DNA from: Cotesia glomerata
Taxonomy: Eukaryota; Arthropoda; Insecta; Hymenoptera; Braconidae
Assembly: GCF_020080835.1 (NCBI RefSeq)
Contig: NC_058164.1
Span: 10,300,142-10,364,141, forward strand
DNA length: 64,000 nucleotides
Direction of reading: 5' to 3'
Numbering within the stretch: the first letter of the stretch is position 1; each line of letters begins with the position of its first letter. This document shows positions 12,784-23,214 of the stretch, one piece after another. Both the position numbers and the translations under genes were made by a program. The notes below the pieces were generated by a model. The model saw nothing but the letters and a program-made list of their open reading frames with translations, was not told where the DNA came from and ran no database searches.

Positions 12784-12899
12784 TTAACCCTAGACTGGTC
12801 ACCCGTACAGCGTGACGCCGCGTAAGAACTACTCAACCTATAGAGACTCGCTATAGTGCGAGCGAGAAACTAAAAAAATGGTGACCAGTCTAGGGTTAA
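12784..12899. mobile_element. piggyBac-like MITE with TTAA target duplication
   Basis: TTAA occurs at both ends (12784-12787 and 12896-12899). They bound a 108-bp element whose 16-bp termini are perfect inverted repeats, CCCTAGACTGGTCACC and GGTGACCAGTCTAGGG. TTAA duplication plus termini starting CCCTAGA is the piggyBac signature. The short interior has no coding capacity. Confidence 0.85.
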
Positions 12900-13258
12900 A
12901 AAGAATTCTAGGATAAGAATTAATTAATTACAAAAAAATGAATTTAAAATACAAGCCAAAATATTCACAAAAAACAATGATAAACTATAGCAACAATTAA
13001 ATTCCGAATTTGGAGGTAAGAACAATGGGTAATTATTACCCAAATCAAAAAAGCTCGGTTAGAACGTCGAGTCGCGAAACAATGAGCGTTGCAGTGCAAG
13101 GTGGTTAGATACTAAGGGAGGGGGCGTCCTCGAAGCATTTTTGATGGTATGGTAGTAATGAAGTTAATTAAGAACAAATAGTACAACCGATGTCTTCTTT
13201 GTTTCGCGCTTCGATCATTTTAACTGTGAAACAGGCTTCGATAAATAATAAAATTATA

Positions 13259-13602
13259 AACGGCGATTGTGTGGCCGAGCGGTTTAAGTCTTAAACTGCC
13301 CGTACAACAGTCGCTCAGGCGGGGGTTCGAGCCCTGGCAGTCGCAATTTTTCTGCGATTTCCAAGGCTTGCTCGCTTGCTGACTGTACCCTGGCCAGGTT
13401 TCTGTGGTTTCCTTGGTCACTGTGCTAAGGGGCGGGGCACAGGCAAATGCGGGTACAGACTGTAAGTCAGCCACTGCCGCGGAAAGGAGGTAAAGATGGT
13501 ATTTAGTACACATCAAGCGAAATAAATAGTAGGAAAGGACGTAAAAATCCCACTTGTCTAGGCCTGAAGGCTGACGCGTAAGATTCCAGAAAAAAAAAAA
13601 AT
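13259..13602 (+). mobile_element. tRNA-headed SINE with 15-bp target duplication
   Basis: The head folds as a class-II tRNA: acceptor halves gcgattg/cagtcgc pair, box A is tggccgagcgg and box B is ggttcgagccc. About 250 bp of tRNA-unrelated body follows, ending in an A-run. The 15-bp sequence aataataaaattata flanks it on both sides (13244-13258 and 13603-13617). Polymerase III promoter boxes, a poly-A tail and a long target duplication identify a SINE mobilised by a LINE. Confidence 0.9.
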
Positions 13603-14480
13603 AATAATAAAATTATATTAGCACATTTTTATTAAAATAATAAAATTAATTGCATAAATTTGAAATATATAATATTATGAACTTATAGAATCCAATAATG
13701 GATAATAATAATTTTAGTTGAAAAAAAAAAAAATTTGAATTTATTGGGAAATCAAGGTACGATAGTATTAGAAATTTGACAGTTGAATCAAAGGATCTGT
13801 GAAACCAAATAAAGTTTAGAATACAAAAAATTTGAAAAATTTGACAAAATTTTTTGATAAACTTGATAGTTTCGTCAAAAAATTGAAAAAAAATGAGAAA
13901 ATATTATAAATTATATTTTAAAGTTGAATACCTTCGAAACGCATCGGTTTATCGAAAAATTATAAGAGAGCTTTTTGGTAGAGCGTTCAATTCTCTACAA
14001 AAATATGTTCTGACTCAACTTGTCCGATGACTTGTTAAAAAGTTCCAAAATTCCAAAGTAAGAAAAAAAAATTCTCCCACGGTAATCAAATGGGAAATTG
14101 AAAATTTCGACTCGGCACCTCTTAATATTAATATTAAGAGCTCTATTTTTTACAGGATTTTTTTTTCCGTCATTTCGAACAATATTTTCAATATTAATAA
14201 GAAAAAAAAAAATTTTCGATTTTTTTGAAACAGTCTATATATTATATATACTATTTGAATTTTACTATTTTTAAAAACATTCGAAATAGTTGAAAAAATG
14301 ATTTTAGAGTTGAAATGAAAAAAACAAGTGAATTGAAATACATGTTTTTTAAATGAGAAAAATTCAAAATATTGCATTTTTTTTTTTTGTCATTTATAAT
14401 AATATTTTCGAGTATCAGCAGAAGACATATAATCGTTTCTATTAATGCAACACTCTAATGTTAACATCATAGCGGACAGA

Positions 14481-15711
14481 TATAGGGGAGGGTGGGGCAG
14501 GGCGGCCCCCTTAAGCCGATTTTTTCTTTTTGGGGCTTTTAACCATTAAATTCTTTTATTTTCCGTCTATTTCGAATGAATCAGTCGAAATTTTGTCAAA
14601 AATAGAAAAAAAAAATTTTTTTTTTTACTAAGCCATTACCACCAAATCTAGAGATTCTCCTCCCAGAAAATGTCGTCGAGGGAAAACCACGATTCTTACG
14701 AGTCTTGAGTATCGCCGAGAACTCAAAGAAAAAGAAAAAAAAGTCCTCAGTTAAACAAAAAAAAACAAAAATTAAATTAAAACCAAAAAATTTGAAAAAA
14801 AACCATTCAAAATATAAAAAAGATGATTGTCATTGTATTTATTGCAATGGACTTTACTCAGAATCCACAGAGTCATGGATTTAGTGTAATAATTGTAATA
14901 AATGGTCTCATAATTCTTGCGCAGGTATTGGCGAAGATTATTCTGACGAATATCTCTGTGATCATTGCGAATAATCGTATATTCATTAAATTATCTCGAT
15001 TTGATTTCCTAATTATCGAACATTTATGTTTTATATTTTATTCCAAAAGTTTAATTTTTGTTAACGTTTAATAAAAAAATTATTATAAATTTTATTGCCA
15101 AGCTGTTAATTAGTTTTAAATAGATAATAATTAATAATATAATTAATTCCTTTTATTGTACTTAGAGGGTTTAAACTTACGTACAAGAAAAAAAAATACA
15201 GAGATGTTATTTAGCAATGAATTGGTAACATTAGTTTACATTGATTGAAATCACATGTTGAGTTTTCAGATTGAGTTTTTAAAATACGTAATATCTTGAA
15301 CCAGACTTTTTTTTTCTATATTTTTATCAATTCAAAATTAAAAATATGAATTGCGAAGAGTAAGATGTCCTTGGAGAAAGTCCTCGGCTTCGCCAAGGTT
15401 GACTATAACATGTGATCTGAGCCATTTCTTACTACCCCTCTCTAGGGGTGAAATCTACTATTTTCGAAAATGGAAAAAAAAATTTTACCGAATTTATAAG
15501 AGGGGCCGTTATGCCCCAGCAGGCCGTCATGCATCACTCTCCCCTGCATGAGTCAATTTTTTGTTAAATTTTTCGGGTCAATTAAATTTTTTCTAATTCA
15601 TTTTAGAGGTCATAACCTCTATTCATTATTGAAGTCATAACTTGACGAAAAGTGAAAAAAAATTTTTACCTAATTTTTGAAGGGGGCCGTTGTGCCCCAG
15701 GTTCCCCTATA
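14481..15711 (+). mobile_element. pogo/Tigger-like transposon remnant
   Basis: It opens with taggggagggtggggcag and closes with gtgccccaggttcccctata, an imperfect inverted repeat at TA as in Tc1/mariner-pogo elements. It holds the decayed C-terminus of a transposase (14630-14974). Further partial ends of the same kind at 15487-15551 and 15777-15840 suggest pieces of related copies stacked here. Confidence 0.65.
14630..14974 (+). pseudogene. pogo-like transposase C-terminus with PHD-type zinc finger
   Basis: A single frame runs from KPLPPNLEILLPENVVEGKP through a Lys-rich linker to a Cys/His cluster: CxxC (CIYC), then WI, CxxC (CNNC), WSH, a Cys three residues on, and CxxC (CDHC) just before the stop at 14972-14974. 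That spacing matches the PHD finger that closes many insect pogo-family transposases. One in-frame TAG precedes CNNC. The DDE core and DNA-binding domain are missing, so it cannot be functional. Confidence 0.7.
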
Positions 15712-16297
15712 TTAGCTCAAAAATATATAAATATATCAAATTTATGATAATTTGGTAAAAAAAAAAAATTATTTTTTGACCAAATTTTGATGGGGGGCCG
15801 TTATGCCTTAGGGGGTCATCTTCCCTCACCTTCCCCTAGATATATTTTTTTGACAAAAAATTAATAAATTTATATGATTTATTTCAACGAATTCTTGAGC
15901 TAAGATATTCTTGCTTTGACAATGATTTTTCTTTCTTTCAGAGTATATTTTCACTGAAAAATTTTTTCATGTCATTTTATAGGGGAAGGGGGGGGGGGAA
16001 ATGGGCCCCCTAAAATTTTCAATATCCAAAAATATTTGGGGGCAAAATGGGCCCCCAACATTTTCAACTCTCGAAGTATTTGGGAGGTATAATGGGCTGA
16101 TTAGACTTTAAAAACCAAAGAATATTTTTCAGTTCAACGTGTTCTAGAGTTTTTGAATTATAGAGGAAATTATATAGGTAAAGTACGAACTAGGTCACGA
16201 GTTAAATAACAGCATTATTTACTATATTTTTTGTTAAAAAACTATTTATTTTACAGAAGCTTCCCTGACTATTTTTGCGATGATCTGTGTGTGTGTG

Positions 16298-16336
<39 letters not shown>

Positions 16337-16567
16337 GGGGGAATCCTTTTTGCGGATTCCAGGCATAGCTGTTTCACCTATATATGTAAAGACTCGACGC
16401 AGCGTCATACTAAAACTCGACGCTAACGCCCCTACTCACTAAACCCTAAAACACTTTTCTTCTTTCCTCTAATCCTTCATGGGAACCGCCGTCAGGCATT
16501 ACTTCGTGAGGGGAGGAACTAGCTACTGCTCTTCCTTCTGGTGGCTAAGGTGTTAACTACCTTCCTT

Positions 16568-19500
16568 CTATCTTCTGATATTTGCTCTTCTTCTTTCGGT
16601 GGAACGCAAGTCTTTGAGGACTTCTGTTGCAAACGTGTTGGTAGCGTTCCAGGCAGCTTCTGATGACAACATTGCTTCCACTATTTAAATTACTTTCATC
16701 CATGATATAAATAATAATTTAAAGTTATCAGGAACGTGGACCAAGGGTAAAAACAAATGTTACGTTTTCAAATGTTGCAACGTTTCGTTGTTATTTACAA
16801 CTTCTTCAGGCAAGCTGTGTACAGAGAAAAAAAAAACAATAATATAAAAACATGTAAAACATATGAAAGAATACAATTTGAAAAGATAAATTCTTACATT
16901 TGAGGTTAACATTTATGTAATAACAATAATCTTCTGAAACACTTCATCGTTAATTATTATTTAAGATTATTGTTATTATATAAATGTAAACCTCAAATGT
17001 AAGAATTTATCTTTTTAAATTGTATTCTTTCATATGTTTTACATGTTTTTATATTATTGTTTTTTTTTCTCTGTACACAGCTTGCCTGAAGAAGTTGTAA
17101 ATAACAACGAAACGTTGCAACATTTGAAAACGTAACATTTGTTTTTACCCTTGGTCCACGTTCCTGATAACTTTAAATTATTGCTTCCACTAGTGAATCT
17201 GGTTGCATTCTCTGGTTCAGGATCCTCTCGAACTCTTCACGCTGTGGATCGAAACGAGGACATACAAAGAAGATGTGCTCCGCATCTTCAGCAACTACTG
17301 GGCAGGACGGGCACTCCGAAGAGTCATCGTGCTTAAAGCGGTGTAGATACTCTCGAAAACACCCGTGTCCCGACAACATCTGCGTAAGATAGTAATTGAC
17401 CTCGCCGTGATTCCGGTTAAGCCGAATGTCGATCCGAGTTATGAGGCGGTGCGTCCACCTACCCTTCTCTGCAGCATCCCATTGTAGTTGCCGTCGGCCT
17501 ATGTTGTTCTGCCGTTCTTCAATTTTAAGTTCTTCAGGGCTCAGTGCAGTTGATCTTTTTCGTTGGTAAAGGGCTCGTCTTTCCTCTGCTAGAACTCGAA
17601 GAGGTAGGGTTCCGGCAATGACGCACACTGCTTCTTCTGATATAGTGTGGAAGGCACTAGCTACTCGTAGGGCACTCAATCAATATACTGGTCCAGCTTT
17701 TCTCCATGATTCTTGGGTATCCAGTGCATCAGCCCAAATGGATATTCCGTAAGTGAGCACTAATGTGACTACTGATGACAATAGTAGCCTCCTGCTCTGC
17801 ATTGGGCCTCCGATGTTAGGCATCAGCCGTGCGAGACTAGCCCTCACTATTGACGCTTTGGCACTGACGTGTTCCACCTGCTGCTTGAAGTTGAGTCGGG
17901 CATCTAACATCACTCCCGGATAACGGATAAATGGTTGTGATGTGATTTCTTGTTCTCCGACTCTCAAATTGATAGTTTCTACTGTTTTTCTACTGGTGAT
18001 GAGCACTGCCTCGGTTTTATGCTTGGCTAGTTGCAAGTTCACCATGTCCATCTACAAATTGACTCGCCTGAATGTAATATCAAATGCCATTTCTATCTCT
18101 TCGAGGTGCTTTGCGACGATCACGACAGCTACGTCATCTGCATATGCTACAAGTTTGACTCCCGTAGGCAATGCTATTCTCAGGAGGCCATCATACATGA
18201 TGTTCCATAGCAGCGGACCTAAAACTGATCCCTGTGGCACTCCTCCGGTGATTTCGTACTCTTTTGTACCGTTCTTCGTGTCATATTTCAGAACCCTATT
18301 TGTGAAGTAGCTCGCTACCATTCTGCGAAGGTATCCTGGTACGTTTTTTTCTTCTAGAGCCCGCATAACGCAGTCCCAGTTAGCGGAGTTGAAGGCATTC
18401 TTGATGTCCAAAGCAGCCACCAAGCAGTATTTCTTCTTTCCATCCTTCCATCTCGTTCCGACGATTGCATCCTTGGCTGTATCAAAAACCAATTTGATCG
18501 CATCCAAAGTTGACCGTCCTTTTCGGAAACCAAACTGGTTCTCTGCCAGGAGTGGATCGACTACAGCCTCTATTCTCTGATGAATTATGCCCTCGAATAT
18601 CTTGCCGGCCGTGTCTAACATGCAGAGTGGTCGATAGGATGACGGTTCTTCCGGCGGCTTTTTCCCCTTCGGAAGTAGCACTAGCCTGTTTCCACTTCTG
18701 GGGAAAAGTCCCTTCCTTCAGGCATGTATCGTAAACGTCCAGGAATAATGCCGGTGCTGCCCTAAGGATTGATTTCAGGGCAATATTAGGGATTCCGTCC
18801 AATGCCGGCGCCTTATTATTCCCTACTCGATTGGCTGCCTCTATCAACTCGTCCAACGTGATAGTTGGGATGTCTTCAGGGTTGAGCTGCTCCAACTTGT
18901 AGGTGAATACCGGCTGTTGGGGAAACAGCGCAGTAACAGTCTTCTCTTGGAGCTGTGGACACGTAGGTGATGGCATTGGCTGGCATTTCAGGTGGGTCAT
19001 AACCACCTTATACGGTCTGCCCCATGGATCTTTCTCTACTTCTGCGACCAGTTCCTTTCAGCAGCATCTTTTGCTTTCTTTAATGGCTCTGTTTAGTCCT
19101 CGACGGGCCTTTTTATACTCTGCCAACAGCTCTGCGGAGTTAGGTCGTCTGTAGCCACGCTGAGACTTTCTTCTTTTTTTAAGTCACTCTGAACGTAGAA
19201 TGCTAATGTGATCGTTCCACCAGTGCACCGAAGGTCTTGAATTCATGCCACGTTTCCGAGACATACTGGCGTCGCAAGCCTGGGTGACTCTTCTCATTAG
19301 GTCCTTGGTCTTCTCTTCAGTAGTTTCTACGATGATCGGATCGCACTCTAGGGCTACTACTAAAGCAGTGAGGTCGAGAGATTTAACTTTCCACCCAAAC
19401 GCGCTGGCGTTCCTGTTGACTCTTGTTAGATTCTGGCCAGTTGATATTTCCCATAGTATCGCACTATGGTCACTGGCTGTGTAGATGTTCAATACTTTCC

Positions 19501-20050
19501 AAGAAAAACCTCTTCGAGCTAAGCAACTGCTGACAAATGTAAGGTCGACAATTGAGTTTGCCTCTCCCTTAGTATACGTTGGCGTGTCACCGGTGTTAAG
19601 AAGGATCACGTCCAGTGTGGCCATTGCCTCGAGAAGTGCTTTTCCACGTGTATTAGTGAACTTGCTGCCCCATTCTGCTGCCCAGGAATTGAAGTCACCA
19701 GCTATTGCCACGGGAAAGTGTTTTCTTGCGTCCTCAGTTAGCCGATCAAGGAAGTCTTCAAACTGTTCATTAGAGAGACTAAGTGGTACATAGCAACTGT
19801 AGAAGCGGAGGCCATCTACCCATGCTGCTACGAAGCCGGCTTCTTTATTGTTGACTGTTCTCTGAAAAGGACATTTACCGCAGGATCAGATGACGGCTTT
19901 GTTAGTGCTGTCGGATTCTCAGGGTTGGTTACTCAGGTGTCTATAAGGCTCGATTATAAGTGCTACGTCTGCCTCTAATTCGCGCACAGTTTGCATGAGC
20001 AGGTCATGCGCAGCCTCACAATGATTGAGGTTGAGCTGCAATATCTTCAT
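16568..20050 (-). pseudogene. LINE ORF2, endonuclease and reverse transcriptase (stops, frameshift, insertion)
   Basis: It starts MKILQLNLNHCEAAHDLL at 20050. The endonuclease (about 20050-19250) shows IIEPY, AIAGDFNSWAAEWGS and SDHSAIL. The reverse transcriptase (about 18990-18000) shows NNKAPALDGIPN, YRPLCMLDTAGKIFE, GFRKGRSTLDAI, GGVPQGSVLGPLLWN and the catalytic YADD at 18143-18132. The C-terminus carries GHGCFREYLHRFKHD and CPSC...H...C, a CCHC motif typical of R1-clade ORF2. In-frame stops lie near 19922 and 19889, at 19184-19186, near 19061, at 18052-18054 (a Trp position) and at 17680-17682 (likely a former CGA). A one-base frameshift lies near 18690, and a 496-bp element interrupts the last ~40 codons. 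The final stop is TAG at 16570-16568. Confidence 0.9.
16684..17179. mobile_element. Penelope-like foldback inserted in LINE ORF2
   Basis: It is flanked by a 13-bp target duplication, attgcttccacta (16671-16683 and 17180-17192), and is absent from the related LINE copy at 55725. The left arm from 16715 mirrors the right arm up to 17179, with about 230 bp per arm and a short centre near 16945. About 30 extra bases lie at the left end only. Each arm carries CTGAAGA, a GTTGT/ACAAC stem and GAAAC (17086-17114, and the complement at 16781-16809), the kind of sequence found in Penelope-like terminal repeats. It has no ORF. Confidence 0.65.
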
Positions 20051-21372
20051 GTTCTTGGCTTCGTTATCTTTTGGAGCGCTTCTTGGAAGACGGGGCATCT
20101 ATTCGTGCCTGCATGGTGAGCCGCCTTTTCTACGCCATGCTGTTCAATGCACAGTGCACATTTAGCTGAATTTTTACAATCAGCAATTTTGTGTCCTTCT
20201 TTTCCGCACCTTATGCAGTGCTTAGACCGGTCGACTTCGCTTTTGCACTGAGATCCGAAGTGCCCAAAGTGCCAGCATTTGAAGCATTGTATGGGTCTCT
20301 TTGTTGCTCTCATTCGGCAATTGACCCAGCCGATCCTTATTTTGCAGTTTCCCTCCAGTAACTTTTGTGCTGCAGCTGCTGGTAGTGACACTGTGGCTGT
20401 CTGCGTACCCCTAAAGGCTTTACGGATTTTGATTGCCTCTAGTGGGATTTCACAACGTTCTCCAGCTTCCCTCTTTAGAGCGGTCTGAATATGCTCTTTC
20501 TTCGTGTCGTCATTGACATCTTGGATCTCGATGGTCTCCTGTGGTCCTTTGCAGATCACTTTCGCCTCCTCCTTAAGGATGTCTGCGATCGTCTTTTGGA
20601 GGGCTTGGTCTTTGTCAGTGCTGTTCTTCGAAATCGTAATCAACAAGTCGCCATTTCTGGTGTTGTTGATCTTATCTACCGTTGAACGAACCTACTCATC
20701 TGGGACGTCCTGCTTTATGCGACGCAGAATCTCGGCATATTTTGTTTTCTCGGCCGGGCGGATGATCAGTGCGTCGGGTCTGATCCATTTGCGTGGTTTT
20801 TTCTGCTTAGGCTCTGGTCTGGGCTCCTTCGGCGGCTGCTTTGAGAGTTGCTCTCTAGCTAGCTTCCTCTTCTCCTTCTTAGACTGTACTTTTTCCCAAT
20901 CAGTCGCCTTCTTAGGTTCGTCGCCCTGCCCTGCCAGTCGTTGGGGAGGGCTTTTTTTCAAGTCCTTCTTCTTTGTGACTTTGTCAGTTGGCTCTGGCGA
21001 ATTCCGGTCCTTTCTCTTTCCAGGCCTTGTGTCAGTTTCACCCTTGTCCTCAGCAGCAGATTCGCCGTCACCGTCGGCTCCAGTGTCCATTGCTTCTTCC
21101 GTCTCAACTTCAGTTTGAATGCGTCGTCGTGATGACTGCCATTCCTCGTCCAGTTTCTTGAATCTTCCAAGAGCATTGACTACACTGGTTGTCTTGGTCT
21201 TTATCTCCTTGTGGATATTGACCTTAGTTTGAACAAACTCTTGCAGCTCAATGGTCAGCTTTTCAAGGCGCTCCAGTGCTTGCGTTCTCTTTATTTCAGC
21301 GCTTGCTTCAATCGCTGCTTGATGGGCATGAAGCACGTTTCCACTCTTGTTTGTTTCCTGTAAATTACTCAT
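20047..21372 (-). pseudogene. LINE ORF1, gag-like nucleic-acid-binding protein (one nonsense codon)
   Basis: It starts MSNLQETNKSGNV and has a coiled-coil-like N-terminus (about residues 20-90), an acidic then Lys/Pro-rich middle, and three C-terminal zinc knuckles: CFKCWHFGHFGSQC, CIRCGKEGHKIADC (both CX2CX4HX4C) and CALC with downstream His and Cys. One in-frame TAG at 20692-20694 breaks it. The family protein coats the element RNA to form the particle used for target-primed reverse transcription. Its TGA stop overlaps the ORF2 ATG as ATGA. Confidence 0.87.
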
Positions 21373-23214
21373 ACTTTTTGATTTACCAGCGCATCGTACG
21401 GAGTGGAGCGGGTTGTCATAACTAGGAACGGGTGTACCCTCGGAGATAGTACTCCTATCCCAGTTCCCTTAGGCCTAGCCGACACTTAGCCAGTCCCGGA
21501 ATACACGGACGGACTAGACTCGCTCGGGGTGGTGAAGATTCCGATCTCTAACACTCACTGTGTACTTTCTGATCAAGGCCCGAAGTGGCTGGCTCCTGAT
21601 CCGCTACTGCAACTTACATCTCGGCAGAGCAAGCTCACATCAGCCGTAGCCCGCATCGTCGGAAATAATCGACACGGGTTCCGGACACTCCCAGTGAGTT
21701 ACAGCAGGGAACGATCGTCTTGCTAGGTCAGTTAGTGTGACCAACCTATTAAAGGGGGGGGGGGAGTTTTGTCCACGGGAGCGTATTTTATTTGGCTCCT
21801 ACCCTCTGTACCTCATCAACTAAGAGACCTAGTGTCATCCATGGACAGCGAGTGTTCTCCCATCCGCTACGGGGAGACGCGCTTAGTAGCAGTTTTGCCT
21901 CTGCCGTAGGTGTGTGTTTGTGTGTGTGTGTATGAACGTAAACCTCTCATAACTTTTAAATGGCTCGACCGATTCAAACGGGATTGACAGCAATCGAAAG
22001 AGTTTCTTGCCCCTAGATATTTTAGAATATTCAAGGTAATTTGGACCAATAAATTTTGAGTAATCTCGAAAATAAAATTTTCAGAAAATGTTTTTTTTTT
22101 AATAAATTTTAATCTGCTGAATCAATTGTTTTTAAAAACTAATCAGCTCTTAAGCTTAAAAAACTGCGTCGATCGCCGTCAACGCTATCAAAATCGGTCG
22201 ATTCGTTTGTGAGGTATCGTGAACAAAATATTTGGGAAAAAGTGTTTTTTTTTTCTTACGTAACTCCGACAATTATTCCTGGATCGTTTTTGATTCAACG
22301 AGATGATTTTTAGAGCTTAAAAAAATCACTTCAATCGTCGCCAATAACGTCAAAATCGGTTGAATGGTTCGAGAGATATTTAATTTTAAAAAATTAAAAA
22401 AAGTATTTTTTTAACATATCTTTGAAATTTCACGTCCGATTGTTTGGTTAGTGATAAATAATCTTTTTGTTCTAGCAAGACTGCATAGAATGCCTTTAAT
22501 TTTTTTTAAATCGGTTAATTCATTTGTGAGATATCGTCAAAAAAATTCTAAAAAATTGTTTTTTTTTGTGATACATTTTTATTGGCTTCACCAATCGATT
22601 CGAAAAACTGATCGGTTTTTAAGCTTAGAAACCCGCGTTGATCGCCGTTAACGCGACTGAAATTGGTTGATTAGTTTGAGAGATACTTTTGTCGAAATAA
22701 TTCAAAAAACGCGTTTTTTTTTAAATTTACACCGACATTTTTTACCTGATTTATTATTGCTTTTGGCGTGAAATGTGGAGCGCTTAGGTATGGAGCTAGC
22801 GGGAAGTTGCAGGGATGGGTTTTAGGGTCTATTGTCATCCTAATTTTTTATACTGAATACATAATAAAAAAATTCAAAATATAAAACAAGTAAGAAACAT
22901 ATTGAGTTTTTTCGGGGGCCCGTTTTATCCCACTTTTCTCAATTTTTTAATTTCGATATACAGAAAAAAATTAATACCATAAACTCAGTAAAAGGCCAAA
23001 AAAAGTAAAACGAGCTGAGAAACTCATATTATAAAAATTTTCTGAAGGTGGCCCATTTTGCCCCACATTTTCAATTTTTCATTTTTAATGAACAGAGTAA
23101 ATTGAGGTCAAATACTTGGCAAGGGACTAAAAAAAAGTAAAACCGGAGAAAAACACTTAGGATATCAAAATTTTTTTATTAAGGGGCCCATTTTGCCCCC
23201 CCCCCCTTCCCCTA

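Larger units (their letters stand above)
16302..21909 (-). mobile_element. R1-clade non-LTR retrotransposon, near full length, inactive
   Basis: On the minus strand the element has about 540 bases of 5' leader (21373-21909), ORF1 (21372-20047), ORF2 (20050-16568), a ~230-base 3' UTR and an A-tail (T-run 16302-16333). Without the 496-bp insertion in ORF2 it is about 5.1 kb, usual for R1-type elements. Order and domains fit the clade: gag-like ORF1 with CCHC knuckles, and ORF2 with an apurinic-type endonuclease, reverse transcriptase and C-terminal Cys/His motif. Both flanks are (CA)n in the sense orientation. Several R1-clade families (Waldo, Mino) are known to target ACAY or AC microsatellites. 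Many stops show this copy is dead. Confidence 0.88.
16256..22843 (+). mobile_element. HINE-like element, copy 2, split in its TG tract by a LINE
   Basis: The left part begins gaagcttccctgact (16256), so the first ~130 bases of the family are absent, and reaches the TG tract at 16286-16300. The family resumes at 21910 with tgtgtgtttgtgtgtg and taaacctctcataactttt, and ends gcgggaagttgcagggatgg...catcctaa at 22843. The LINE sits exactly within the TG tract. Confidence 0.75.
15980..23214. mobile_element. outermost element of a four-level nest (pogo-like MITE)
   Basis: The left end, taggggaaggggggggggaaatgggcc at 15980, is mirrored by gggcccattttgcccccc...cttcccctac ending near 23214. Both sides carry internal repeats of the type gggg(c)aaaatgggcccc. 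Its interior is split by a HINE-like element, itself split by a LINE. Confidence 0.65.

Noticed and set aside
13086..13140. GC-rich gggagggggcgtcctcg segment as a promoter
   Set aside because: No TATA, initiator or adjacent gene supports it.
20504..21118. 204-aa plus-strand ORF over LINE ORF1 (also 17942, 18389, 18510, 19485)
   Set aside because: They are antisense shadows of the LINE coding frames.
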